From positions 4,526,001-4,590,000 of the forward strand of contig NZ_CP144164.1 of the NCBI RefSeq assembly GCF_037478005.1: 64,000 nt of DNA, in the 5' to 3' direction. Within the stretch, counting starts at the first letter, position 1; the number at the start of each line of letters is the position of its first letter. Below are positions 45,367 through 54,126 of this stretch, one piece after another. The notes below the pieces were generated by a model. The model saw only the letters and a list, made by a program, of their open reading frames with translations, was not told the origin of the DNA and did no database searches. The position numbers and the translations under genes are program-made. The stretch is from Alteromonas sp. M12 (GTDB taxonomy: Bacteria > Pseudomonadota > Gammaproteobacteria > Enterobacterales > Alteromonadaceae).

Positions 45367-45379
45367 AAACGTTTATTTG
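45362..45379. promoter_or_regulatory. 18-bp perfect palindrome before the ALDH gene
   Basis: CAAATAAACGTTTATTTG reads the same on both strands. It lies 66-83 bp upstream of the ALDH start, overlapping the second 19-bp repeat copy. It could be an operator for an internal promoter, or simply a hairpin. Confidence 0.5.
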
Positions 45380-45444
45380 TTCATCGCGGTTAACCCATAA
45401 AGGTTAATCATCGATGTTCTTTGCCAATATAAAATGGGGTTAAA

Positions 45445-46902
45445 ATGCTATCTCTAAAAGATCCGTTGTTGTTAAAAACACAACTTTTTATTAATGGAGA
45501 ATGGGTGAAAGGTGACTCAGGAAGCACCTTTCCAATACTCAATCCAGCCACTGGTACAGAAATATGTAAGCTGGCTAGCGGCAATAAAAATGATACCAAT
45601 ATTGCTATACAGGGCGCTCAAAGTGCCATGCAAAAATGGCGTCAAACCACAGCAAAACATAGAGCAAAAATATTGCAAAAGTGGCATGCCCTGATTATAG
45701 AAAACATAGACGATTTGGCATCAATTCTTTGTGCAGAGCAAGGAAAGCCCTTAGCAGAAGCCAAAGGCGAGATACTCTATGGCGCTGCTTATATCGAATG
45801 GTTTGCAGAGGAAGCCAAACGTATTTACGGCGATGTTATTCCAAGTAATAACACTAGCCAAAGACTATTAACCATCAAACAAGCCATTGGCGTGGTTGCC
45901 GCTATAACGCCTTGGAATTTCCCAAATGCGATGATCACACGCAAAGTAGCACCAGCATTGGCAGCTGGTTGCGCGGTTGTACTGAAGCCAGCAGAAGCCA
46001 CGCCGTTAAGTGCTCTGGCGCTGGCCGAATTAGCAAAAAGGGCCGGTTTACCCAAAGGGTTACTTTCCATTGTTGTGGGTGCTGATGCCATAGAAATAGG
46101 CAAGGCGTTAACCGATAGTTCACTGGTCAGAAAACTATCCTTTACTGGCTCTACTAAGGTAGGAAAGCTGTTAATTAAACAATGTGCCGATACGGTTAAA
46201 AAAACCTCAATGGAACTGGGCGGTAATGCTCCTTTTGTGGTGTTCGAAGATGCAGATATTGATAAAGCAGTGCAAGGCGCTATCGCTTCCAAATTTCGCA
46301 ATGCAGGTCAAACTTGCGTCTGCGCAAACCGGTTTCTTGTGCAAAGGAGTATTTATCAAGAATTTACCGATAAGTTTGTTGCCGAAGCCAAGAAACTAAA
46401 AGTGGGAAATGGCAATGATGAGGGTATTACTATCGGGCCATTGATTAATGCTGCGGCGGCACAAAATGTACACGCATTGGTGACAGATGCTGAAAAAAAT
46501 GGCGCAACTAAGGTACTAGGCGGAGCAGCAACCCACTTGGGTGCTAATTATTATCTGCCAACAATTTTAACCAATGTCACCCCTCAAATGCGCATATTCA
46601 AAGAAGAAATTTTTGGCCCTGTTGCCCCTATAATTCCATTTGATACTGAAGAACAGGCCCTTGAATTAGCCAATGCCACTGAAGCGGGATTGGCTTCTTA
46701 TGTATACACCCAAAATTATGCAAGAATTTGGCGATTTTCTGAAAACTTAGAAAATGGCATAGTCGGTATAAACGAAGGCATTATTTCTTCAGAAGTAGCA
46801 CCTTTTGGTGGAATAAAACAATCGGGTAACGGTAGAGAAGGTTCTAAATACGGTATCGACGATTACATCGAGATAAAATATCTCTGTATGGGTGGCATAT
46901 AA
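45445..46902 (+). CDS. NAD(P)-dependent aldehyde dehydrogenase, succinate-semialdehyde type
   Basis: A 485-residue aldehyde dehydrogenase of the GabD group. It shows TPWNFPNAMITRKVAPALAAG, the FTGSTKVGKLL cofactor turn, the MELGGNAPFVVFEDAD active-site Glu, and the catalytic Cys in RNAGQTCVCANRF, followed by EEIFGPVAPI. Length and motifs match succinate semialdehyde dehydrogenase. The gap to the MFS gene is 130 bp and holds repeats and a palindrome, so it may also have its own promoter. A hairpin follows its stop. The actual aldehyde is unknown; 4-carbon semialdehyde is the family prior. Confidence 0.9.
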   Translation: MLSLKDPLLLKTQLFINGEWVKGDSGSTFPILNPATGTEICKLASGNKNDTNIAIQGAQSAMQKWRQTTAKHRAKILQKWHALIIENIDDLASILCAEQGKPLAEAKGEILYGAAYIEWFAEEAKRIYGDVIPSNNTSQRLLTIKQAIGVVAAITPWNFPNAMITRKVAPALAAGCAVVLKPAEATPLSALALAELAKRAGLPKGLLSIVVGADAIEIGKALTDSSLVRKLSFTGSTKVGKLLIKQCADTVKKTSMELGGNAPFVVFEDADIDKAVQGAIASKFRNAGQTCVCANRFLVQRSIYQEFTDKFVAEAKKLKVGNGNDEGITIGPLINAAAAQNVHALVTDAEKNGATKVLGGAATHLGANYYLPTILTNVTPQMRIFKEEIFGPVAPIIPFDTEEQALELANATEAGLASYVYTQNYARIWRFSENLENGIVGINEGIISSEVAPFGGIKQSGNGREGSKYGIDDYIEIKYLCMGGI

Positions 46903-46905
46903 ATT

Positions 46906-46925
46906 AGGTTAACGGTAGTTAACCT
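46906..46925. terminator. Hairpin between the ALDH and LysR genes
   Basis: AGGTTAAC pairs with GTTAACCT around GGTA, between the converging ALDH and LysR stops. No T run is evident. Confidence 0.5.
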
Positions 46926-46944
46926 ACCACAACTGCCATTAGCA

Positions 46945-47886
46945 TTAGTCTAAAAAGTCTTTATCCCACTGTTGTTGTGCTTGCTGAGACTCGTTAACTA
47001 ACCAGTCTCGAAAAATCTTGAGGGTCTGATTATTTTCATAATTTTCAGGGCAAACAAAATAGTAAGACTCTTTTTTCAGCATCATATAATTATGGGCGAC
47101 CACTAATTTGCCTTCTTTTAAAAGAGGATCAGCTAGTGGTCGATACATGGGGATAATCCCTAAACCATCAACAGCGGCTTGAGTAGCCACAGCAACATTA
47201 TCTAAGACAATATTTTTTTTATCCGTTTGTAGCGCGGGATAGCGACTCGTTGACAACCATTGAGCCCATAACTTCGACAAATGACCATAGTGCAACCAAT
47301 TGTAGTTAGCTAACGCGGTGATATCTTCAGGATCATGAGATTCGTCGAGCAAAGATGGGGAGCACACAGGTTGCACATATACGTCGATAAGCTTGTCGTA
47401 GTGACAACCTTGCCATTGATCTTCTGTTCCAAGACGAATAGCCGCATTCATATTTTCACCAGAAAAATCAATTGAATCTTTACCGGTATCGAAACTGTTG
47501 GTAAAAAATGACAAAGTAAGTTCAGGGTGGTGTTGCTCAAGCCTACAAAGCCGACTCATTAACCACGTTGAATTAACAGTAGCCGAGATCCCCAACTTTA
47601 GTTTTCGGTTTTCGCTACCATGATGCACTGTATCGGTGGCAACCTTTAAATCTGCAAAAACATTCGATATGGAGTTCGCGTAAATGACTCCTTGCTCAGT
47701 CAACTCTAAGCCCACTTTATGGCGTTCAAATAATTTAAATCCGAAATACTCTTCCAAATTTTTAATCTGCCGACTTACTGCAGATCGAGTAATGAAGAGT
47801 TCATCGGCGGCTTTGGTAAAACTTAATAAACGAGATGCGGTGAGGAATACCCAAAGAGTGTTTAGCGGTGGCAAACGTTTAGACAT
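46945..47886 (-). CDS. LysR-family regulator, GcvA-like
   Basis: A 313-residue LysR protein of the GcvA subgroup: LPPLNTLWVFLTASRLLSFTKAADELFITRSAVSRQIKNLEEYFGFKLFERH is a canonical helix-turn-helix, followed by the effector domain. The start is ATG 47886. It ends 43 bp beyond the ALDH gene, on the opposite strand. It is therefore not divergent from a target in the usual way, but its position at the end of the catabolic operon makes control of that operon the most likely role. The inducer is unknown. Confidence 0.88.
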   Translation of the reverse strand: MSKRLPPLNTLWVFLTASRLLSFTKAADELFITRSAVSRQIKNLEEYFGFKLFERHKVGLELTEQGVIYANSISNVFADLKVATDTVHHGSENRKLKLGISATVNSTWLMSRLCRLEQHHPELTLSFFTNSFDTGKDSIDFSGENMNAAIRLGTEDQWQGCHYDKLIDVYVQPVCSPSLLDESHDPEDITALANYNWLHYGHLSKLWAQWLSTSRYPALQTDKKNIVLDNVAVATQAAVDGLGIIPMYRPLADPLLKEGKLVVAHNYMMLKKESYYFVCPENYENNQTLKIFRDWLVNESQQAQQQWDKDFLD

Positions 47887-48088
47887 AAAAGCCCTTTAAA
47901 ACCAATTGGTTAGCTTAAAACTGCTATACTTGAACGAGCCTTAGAGGAAAACTCCTCCAAAATTCAATACTACAGGAAGTCACTTTTCAATATATTTGAT
48001 ATGCAAGACAATATATCTTAACCCTATCAGATCAGCAAATTAGCCCAGCTAAATGCTGGTGATAACTTGCGGGGTCCCCCAGAAGTCA

Positions 48089-48136
48089 GCCGTTGAAAAC
48101 TGCAGGGTCAAAGCCGTTGAAACCTGCAGGGTCAAA
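48089..48136. repeat. Tandem 24-bp repeat, two copies
   Basis: A 24-nt unit starting GCCGTTGAAA and ending CAGGGTCAAA occurs twice back to back with one base difference (AACTG versus ACCTG). It lies just after a GGGGTCCCC palindrome and 5 bp before the end of the DUF885 gene. No function is known. Confidence 0.85.
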
Positions 48137-48141
48137 TCAGT

Positions 48142-49488
48142 TTATTTCGCGATCATACTAGCGGTTTTGGGGTTACTTAATAACTCTTCAAATACTTGCC
48201 AACGTGTATCGACGTTATTTGCAGTGCCTCCATTTGATGTTACATACTCGGCTACCAAGTCTTTGCCAAGATTGTAATTGATAACATAACTGCGATATTT
48301 ATCGATAAAACGTGTTCTTTGATAAGCTTTTTCTTGGCTATACAGCTGGTATTTTTGCATTATTTCAGCCGCTTCATCTCTTGTGATCATCCCGTTCAAA
48401 TATTGTCTTGCAGCTTCATTTCCAGCATAAGTTAATTTTCCGATTAGCTCATGTACTTGGTAATACAAATCGGCCTTACTTACATCTAAACCAGCTAAGG
48501 GAAACAATACTTCTTTTTCATAGTTAAGTCGTGATTCGCCAGGGAAGGCAACGTCGATCCCGTAATTAGCACTGCCTTCAGCAATTAAAGACTGGGGCGA
48601 AAATAATTGATAAACGGAAAATTCTATCCATTGATTTTCCTTCACCAATTTCTGTTCTAACAAAGCATTGTATACGTGATGTCCTGGGTATCCTTCGTGG
48701 GCAGCAAGGTCTATTGCGCGGGTGATATAAATAGGAAAATCAATATTAATTTGAATAAGACTTTGCGCGTTACCTTGATAATAGTTATATCCGCTCCACG
48801 CCTTATCGGTAACATATTCCAATACAAAGTTTTCGTTTTCAGGCAGAGAAATTTTAGCTAAGGTGCGTTTGCGCGCCTCTGCAATTGCGGTTTTAAATAC
48901 TATATCTATCTTATCTTTTGGAATTTCAAATTGGCTGGTAAAATCAACATAGCGTTGCGATAAAGCCCCTTCTCCTGGCAATAAGCCGTTTAGCTGAGCA
49001 AGCAGAGCGTCAAAGTATTCAAGCTCAAATTTGGGTGGTGCGGCGTCATATAACAAGTTCGCTTCTTGGTCAAAGCTATACTCTTTCCCAGCTAACATAT
49101 TTACTTTTGTTTTGATCGCAATTAGCTGTTTTTCTAGCATTTCTCGCCGGGCTTGCTGGTCTGTTGGAATAGCATCGTCTGCCAGCTCTTTAATCTCACG
49201 AATTAATATTTCGACAGTTGCGCTTAACTCATCGGCAGGAAAAGCAGCCCCCTGCTCTAAGTCATCCGGCTTGAGCTCCTCTGGTCCGTAATAGGCATCA
49301 ACAATATCACCGTCAAACTGCCCTACCTGTAATACCAGTTTTACATAGTCTGTGGCGATACTATTTAAATCCCGTTGCACAATCTTACTTTTAACATCTT
49401 GATTGGCGACGGCCTGGTTACTTTCAGTGGTGGTATTGCAGCCAAATAAACTGGCGATGAGAACGACCAGAATCGGTGATTTTTTCAA
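48142..49488 (-). CDS. DUF885 lipoprotein, putative metallopeptidase
   Basis: A 448-residue predicted lipoprotein (lipobox SLFGC, Cys ~17). It contains the family core AAHEGYPGHHVYNALLE (~265), an HExxxxHH zinc-type motif, with the downstream QSLIAEGSANYG glutamate. DUF885 proteins are gluzincin-like and probably act on peptides in the periplasm. It is a full-length copy and monocistronic; the 24-bp tandem repeat lies just past its end. The substrate is unknown. Confidence 0.85.
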   Translation of the reverse strand: MKKSPILVVLIASLFGCNTTTESNQAVANQDVKSKIVQRDLNSIATDYVKLVLQVGQFDGDIVDAYYGPEELKPDDLEQGAAFPADELSATVEILIREIKELADDAIPTDQQARREMLEKQLIAIKTKVNMLAGKEYSFDQEANLLYDAAPPKFELEYFDALLAQLNGLLPGEGALSQRYVDFTSQFEIPKDKIDIVFKTAIAEARKRTLAKISLPENENFVLEYVTDKAWSGYNYYQGNAQSLIQINIDFPIYITRAIDLAAHEGYPGHHVYNALLEQKLVKENQWIEFSVYQLFSPQSLIAEGSANYGIDVAFPGESRLNYEKEVLFPLAGLDVSKADLYYQVHELIGKLTYAGNEAARQYLNGMITRDEAAEIMQKYQLYSQEKAYQRTRFIDKYRSYVINYNLGKDLVAEYVTSNGGTANNVDTRWQVFEELLSNPKTASMIAK

Positions 49489-49721
49489 TCTATATTCCTT
49501 AATATCAGTGAAGGGGTCAGCACAAATTTCAAGGATTTAAAATGCCGACAAGTGCCATTTGATGAATGATAAGGGAAAGTGAACCTAGCCCGCAACCTCG
49601 GTGATTTTAAACAACAAACAACGAGTAAAGCAAAACCTTGCTACATAAATAGCTGAGTTTTGCGGTTTCGTGGCGTCTATTGTTTTCACTGCATGACACA
49701 AAGGTGGCGATTTTTGTGTTT

Positions 49722-50309
49722 TTAATGGCTAGCTTTTTCGCCCCAAATTTCTTCTAAACGCTGATCACGACCACAGTTCCAACGGTATATTTTGTAGCGA
49801 ACGGGGCTTTTTTTATAAAAATCTTGATGGCCAATCTCTTCGCCTTTAATTGGGTAAAAACGGCTTGCCGCTAATACAGGAGTTACCAGTTTTTGTGCGG
49901 GAAATTGAGTCTGTACAGCAGCTTTTGATTTTTCAGCAATCGCACGCTCTTCATCATTAGCAACAAAAATTGCACTTAAGTAGCTGTGACCTTTATCGCA
50001 AAATTGTCCTTTAGCATCGAAAGGGTCAATATTAACCCAGTAGTGATCTAAAATTTGCTGATAACTCACCACATTAGCATCATAAGTAATTTTAACCGCT
50101 TCATAATGTCCACGATGATTGCCGTTGTATGTGGGATTAGGCGTATCACCACCGGTAAAACCTGATACCACATCAGATACGCCATTTAATTTCTCAAAAT
50201 CAGACTCCATACACCAAAAACAACCACCCGCTAGGATAGTCTCATCAGCTTGCACATTCGCCGTAAAAATCGACACACTGAATATCAGCGCAGACAAAAT
50301 AGTTTTCAT
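49722..50309 (-). CDS. msrA: Peptide methionine sulfoxide reductase MsrA, exported
   Basis: A 195-residue MsrA that reduces methionine-S-sulfoxide. The catalytic motif GGCFWCMESDF is present near residue 29, with the YEAVKITYD and NVDPF-like regions, and a C-terminal NCGRDQRLEEIWG segment. Unlike cytoplasmic MsrA it begins with a signal peptide (TILSALIFSVSIFTANVQA), so it should repair periplasmic proteins. ATG 50309 is preferred over 50315 because AAGGA then lies at proper spacing. It is monocistronic. Confidence 0.95.
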   Translation of the reverse strand: MKTILSALIFSVSIFTANVQADETILAGGCFWCMESDFEKLNGVSDVVSGFTGGDTPNPTYNGNHRGHYEAVKITYDANVVSYQQILDHYWVNIDPFDAKGQFCDKGHSYLSAIFVANDEERAIAEKSKAAVQTQFPAQKLVTPVLAASRFYPIKGEEIGHQDFYKKSPVRYKIYRWNCGRDQRLEEIWGEKASH

Positions 50310-50519
50310 AAACATCCTTCAAACAACAATCGTAGACCCACCAAAATGTGGCACTCTAAGATAAAGAACAGGAAAGTCGCTTTCTGCTTTCATTAATGTG
50401 TGCTGCTAATATTTTGTTTCGGAAAACCAACAAGAATTTTGCACGCCATTATTTATATAAAATCGTTAAACGATGTTTTGGGTATTGCGTTTGCGGGAAT
50501 TATCAGTTGCTATGGGTTG

Positions 50520-50541
50520 CATGGGGTAACTTTACCCCATG
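50520..50541. terminator. Hairpin downstream of the LysE-family gene
   Basis: CATGGGGTAA and TTACCCCATG form a near-perfect 22-bp palindrome about 20 bp past the stop of the minus-strand LysE gene. No T run follows, so it is a possible, not certain, terminator. Confidence 0.5.
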
Positions 50542-50560
50542 AGTCGTCGAATGGAACTGA

Positions 50561-51187
50561 TCAACGTTCGCTTAAAACAAGTCTCAATGCGAGCGCGGTA
50601 AACACGGTTCCGGCAATTCTATTCATAATCACCTGTGCTTTTGTCGATCCTTTTAACCAATCTCCTAGATAGCCCGCAAACCATGCAATCAAGCTAAAGA
50701 TAACAAGCGCGGTAATAATAAAAACAGCGCCAAAAACTAACATTTGTAGGGTAACTGAGCCTTTACTGGGATCGGCAAATTGAGGAAGAAAAGCAAGGAA
50801 AAATATCGCTACCTTAGGATTGGTAATATTCATAATAATGCCCCGTGAATAGAGCTGCTGCCAAGCTAGCTTTGCGTTTCCTGCTGCTTCTAATCGAGTG
50901 GCACCTGCGCGAAAAGCCTGAAAAGCTAAGTAAAGCAAATACACTGCGCCCACGACTTTAAGAATATTGAACGCCAGTTCGGAGGTTTGAAAAATGACAG
51001 CGACACCTAGTGATACAGCAGCAGTATGCACTAAGAGCCCAGTGCAGAGTCCTAGTGTCACTAAAATCCCTGCTTTACGACCATTCAATGCCGACTGGGT
51101 TAAAACAAAGATATTATCCGGTCCAGGTGCAACAGAAAGTGCCGCCGAAGCTGCCAAAAACATGAATAAGGTCTCAATGGGTATCAT
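50561..51187 (-). CDS. LysE/RhtB-family amino-acid exporter
   Basis: A 208-residue inner-membrane exporter with about six spans. The N-terminal SVAPGPDNIFVLTQSALNGRKAGILVTLGLCTGLLVHTAAVSLG-type pattern and NPKVAIFFLAFLPQF are LysE family signatures. It likely exports threonine, homoserine or a related amino acid. It is a single gene. Confidence 0.92.
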   Translation of the reverse strand: MIPIETLFMFLAASAALSVAPGPDNIFVLTQSALNGRKAGILVTLGLCTGLLVHTAAVSLGVAVIFQTSELAFNILKVVGAVYLLYLAFQAFRAGATRLEAAGNAKLAWQQLYSRGIIMNITNPKVAIFFLAFLPQFADPSKGSVTLQMLVFGAVFIITALVIFSLIAWFAGYLGDWLKGSTKAQVIMNRIAGTVFTALALRLVLSER

Positions 51188-51452
51188 CTATGTACGCTCT
51201 TTGATTGCCTAATGTATAAAAACTCGTTTCTCACCCTTTCAAGATTACCCAGCATACAACGCCCTGTAAACCGGTATAGCCAGAATTCTTATGAGTCAAA
51301 ATATAGGGATAGTCGAATAGAGTTTGCAGCATTGTGCGCTAAATCTCCTCCAAAAATGCACATTTCCGCGTTTTATTTAATGCTAAATTGCACACGAATT
51401 AAACGCATGAATGCGAATAACAAGTAGCTTTGTGAAGAAAAGTGAGTGAATT

Positions 51453-52319
51453 ATGTTTGAAAAAAAATATCGAATAAGAGAACTATGCATTGCCAGTGTT
51501 TTGTCATTGTTGGTCGCTTGCGGAGGCAGTTCATCAGATACTGCGCTTGCCCAAGATGATAGTGACACTGATACAGGTTCAGGAACAGATACAGGTTCAG
51601 ATACCAGCACCTGCGACACTCCGATGACAGAGCTATCCAGCGCTTTTCTTGAATTCGTAGCTGCACCAAATGTTACCGTTGTGCTGTCTGAAGATGGCTG
51701 CACAGTCGCGCTTGAATCAGCAGGTAAACCCGACCACACATCGTCCTATTGGGATTCAGGCAACGAAAGTGGTTTATATGTTGAACCTGAAGATGCTGAA
51801 TTATTTGATCAGCAACGCTCACCGGGTGATATTGAAGATTATATTAACGACTATGATTTAACCGTTCCGGTAAATCCTGAGCTTGCCGCTACTTCATCTG
51901 CCACACCTCTTGGCGCTATTGGTATTGCCATAAGCGGCGCTCCCATATTCAATGATTCAGAAGGTAACGGTGACGTATCTTTAGGAGTTATTCAAGGATT
52001 CGACCGCAATGGTGCTCACACAGGGCCCGAAACCTACCATTATCATTTAGAGCCTAGGGCAGTTTCATATGATGATGATTCACTGGTTGGGATTATGGCC
52101 GATGGATTTTTTATATTTGGAAGACGCTGCTATTCAACAGCTGGCTACCCAACGGATCTAGATGAGTCCAATGGCCATACGTCGGTCACTCTGTACACTG
52201 GCGGATCAGAAGAAGATGCTGAATATCATTATCATGTTTCAACCGAACAATACTTGAACGGTGACTACTATTTAATCTTCCCAGGTAACTTTCAGGGTAC
52301 ACCGAGTGATATCAACTGA
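51453..52319 (+). CDS. YHYH-domain lipoprotein
   Basis: A 288-residue lipoprotein (lipobox SLLVAC, Cys ~22) with a Thr/Asp/Ser/Gly-rich linker (DDSDTDTGSGTDTGSDTST) after it. The C-terminal half carries the YHYH domain: ETYHYHLEPRAV at ~195 and AEYHYHVSTEQYLNGD near the end, plus GVIQGFDRNGAHTGP. YHYH proteins are often found beside SCO/copper or electron-transport genes, and here the third gene of the operon is SCO1-like. The next gene starts 14 bp before its stop, so translation is coupled. Function of the domain is unknown to me. Confidence 0.85.
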   Translation: MFEKKYRIRELCIASVLSLLVACGGSSSDTALAQDDSDTDTGSGTDTGSDTSTCDTPMTELSSAFLEFVAAPNVTVVLSEDGCTVALESAGKPDHTSSYWDSGNESGLYVEPEDAELFDQQRSPGDIEDYINDYDLTVPVNPELAATSSATPLGAIGIAISGAPIFNDSEGNGDVSLGVIQGFDRNGAHTGPETYHYHLEPRAVSYDDDSLVGIMADGFFIFGRRCYSTAGYPTDLDESNGHTSVTLYTGGSEEDAEYHYHVSTEQYLNGDYYLIFPGNFQGTPSDIN

Positions 52320-52944
52320 TAAGCAAAGGTTTTTTTGCTTAGGCCTGCGCTCAATATGTGTACTGGCAGTGCTGATGGTGGCTGCCATAACGGCGGCAAC
52401 GACATTAGCACCTGTTAGGCCGCTTGTTATTGAAAAATCAGAAATTTCGATAAACAGCCAAGGGCAGCGGGTATACCAAGACGAACCCTTTAATGGTGAC
52501 ATGGTGAGTTACCACCCATCAGGAAGTATCGCGACCAGCGACCAATTCGTGAATGGTAGGCGTCAGGGCCATGCAAGGAAATGGTTTGAAAATGGGACTT
52601 TAGGTTATGAGTCCCACTATGTTTCAGGTAAACGTGACGGTGACACCAAAACATGGTGGATCAATGGTAATCCACGGTCTCACTTTGTGTATGTCAATGG
52701 CAAAGCAGAAGGCACCGCTTGGCGCTGGTATAGGAACGGTGCCAAGTTTAAGAAATTTAACTATCTCGCGGGCAAACCCATAGGGTTACAACAAGCCTGG
52801 CGATTAAACGGAAAACTATTTTCCAATTTTGAATACAAAAATGGACGGATTTATGGTCTTAGAAAAGCAAATAACTGTGTTGGGGTTGAAGATGAAGTCG
52901 TTTCACCAGATTACTACCAAAATCAAGCAAACAATTCTCTTTAG
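52306..52944 (+). CDS. MORN-repeat secreted protein (YwqK-like)
   Basis: A 212-residue protein with an N-terminal membrane/signal segment (LRSICVLAVLMVAAITAATTLA). Residues ~60-185 hold about five MORN-like units of ~22 residues: NGDMVSYHPSGSIATSDQFV, GHARKWFENGTLGYESHYV, GDTKTWWINGNPRSHFVYV, GTAWRWYRNGAKFKKFNYL and GLQQAWRLNGKLFSNFEYK. Start is GTG 52306, overlapping the YHYH gene by 14 bp. It in turn overlaps the SCO1 gene by 53 bp. An antitoxin role, sometimes annotated for such proteins, is not supported by this context. Confidence 0.85.
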   Translation: MISTDKQRFFCLGLRSICVLAVLMVAAITAATTLAPVRPLVIEKSEISINSQGQRVYQDEPFNGDMVSYHPSGSIATSDQFVNGRRQGHARKWFENGTLGYESHYVSGKRDGDTKTWWINGNPRSHFVYVNGKAEGTAWRWYRNGAKFKKFNYLAGKPIGLQQAWRLNGKLFSNFEYKNGRIYGLRKANNCVGVEDEVVSPDYYQNQANNSL

Positions 52945-53563
52945 CGGATTAGTATTAAGTGCGTTTGCTCACGCATCCGATACTTTACCTTACTATAATA
53001 GTGAAGAATTTACGCCTATCTGGCTAGAGCCAGATAGTAAAGAGCTTGAAAACTTTCATCAAATTCCGCCGTTTAGTTTTATTGATCAAGATGGCAAAGA
53101 AGTAAGCGAAAAAACCTTTGAAAATAAAATCTATGTTGCCGGATTCTTCTTTAGTACTTGCCCAGGAATTTGCCCATCGATTAGATCGAAATTGATTGCG
53201 GTTCAAGAAAGGTTCATTGATGATCCTGAAGTGAAAATTCTTCAACACTCTATTAGACCAACCTCTGATTCAGTTGCTTTGTTGAAAGATTATGCGGATA
53301 CCAATGGCATCGTTAGTGGCAAATGGCATTTAGCCACCGGAGATAGGGACGCGATATATTCACTTGCCAAGTCGGCCTATTTCGCCAGTGAAGATTTGGG
53401 TAACATTCAAAACACAGATGATTTTTTACATACCGAAAGTCTGTTATTGATTGATCAAAACCGACACGTACGTGGCATATACAATGGTCTTAACAAAGCC
53501 TCTGTGGCCTATCTAATAGCCGACATTGAAAGCTTAAAAAAGACAAACACTGCAAAACAATAA
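52892..53563 (+). CDS. SCO1/SenC-family copper chaperone
   Basis: A 223-residue thioredoxin-fold protein with a signal peptide (to AHAS, ~28). The copper-binding motif STCPGICPS (CxxxC) and the distant His in FLHTESLLLID are both present, as in SCO proteins that deliver copper to the CuA site of cytochrome oxidase. ATG 52892 follows a GGGG ribosome site and starts inside the end of the MORN gene. It is the last gene of a three-gene overlapping operon, closed by a strong terminator at 53571-53601. It may link the YHYH protein to copper or electron transfer; that is inference. Confidence 0.9.
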   Translation: MKSFHQITTKIKQTILFSGLVLSAFAHASDTLPYYNSEEFTPIWLEPDSKELENFHQIPPFSFIDQDGKEVSEKTFENKIYVAGFFFSTCPGICPSIRSKLIAVQERFIDDPEVKILQHSIRPTSDSVALLKDYADTNGIVSGKWHLATGDRDAIYSLAKSAYFASEDLGNIQNTDDFLHTESLLLIDQNRHVRGIYNGLNKASVAYLIADIESLKKTNTAKQ

Positions 53564-53570
53564 GACCAGC

Positions 53571-53601
53571 AAAACCTGCGGGATCTGCCCCGCAGGTTTT
53601 T
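53571..53601. terminator. Rho-independent terminator
   Basis: AAAACCTGCGGG and CCCGCAGGTTTT form a 12-bp stem around ATCTGC, followed by T. It lies between the converging SCO1 and cytochrome-like lipoprotein genes and can act in both directions. Confidence 0.9.
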
Positions 53602-53618
53602 GCTATTTTTGAACGAGC

Positions 53619-54086
53619 TTAGCGATTTACGCTATGACAGTTAGTACAGGCACCAGACACTTTCCCAGCCAAGTAATAACTCGGTTTTTCCAAAGACGCG
53701 GCAATGCGTGCATTGTCTACTTTACTTACAAAGTCACGCATATAGTCTTGAAGAAAAGGGTGACTGGCCCCCGCATCTCCTGCGCGCAATCCAGAAGCTA
53801 TCTTTTCAATATTCTGCAAAGTAGATAATACTTGCTGTTGTTGCTTAGCAAAACCGACACTTTGTGGCTCATGTTGCTGGCTTAACGCAAACTCCAATAC
53901 CCGCATTTGTTGCGCGAGACGATCCATATCCGAACGTAGCTGTGACGGCTCCACGTATTTGAAATCAGGTGGGTAGGTTACTTTTCTGAGATTAGCGGCC
54001 ATCTGACTTGAGCATCCCTGAATTAACGTAATGCTGAAAAACAGCAGGGAAACGGAGAATACAAATAAACTTTTGTGCATTTTCAT
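53619..54086 (-). CDS. Cytochrome c-like lipoprotein with C-terminal CxxCH
   Basis: A 155-residue lipoprotein (lipobox LIQGC, Cys ~25). The helical body (residues 40-140) ends with GACTNCHSVNR, a heme c attachment motif in the last 11 residues, an arrangement like cytochrome c' or the c556 family. MxxL-type helices such as DMDRLAQQMRVLEFAL support a four-helix bundle. It faces the SCO1 operon across a terminator. A periplasmic electron carrier or sensor role is likely; the partner is unknown. Confidence 0.8.
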   Translation of the reverse strand: MKMHKSLFVFSVSLLFFSITLIQGCSSQMAANLRKVTYPPDFKYVEPSQLRSDMDRLAQQMRVLEFALSQQHEPQSVGFAKQQQQVLSTLQNIEKIASGLRAGDAGASHPFLQDYMRDFVSKVDNARIAASLEKPSYYLAGKVSGACTNCHSVNR

Positions 54087-54126
54087 CTTATAGCCGCCTT
54101 ATCATTATCAAAAAGTTAGCGAAAAA

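Noticed and set aside
52306..52944. Antitoxin annotation for the MORN-repeat protein
   Set aside because: It has a signal-type N-terminus and no partner toxin; the operon is of envelope and copper type.
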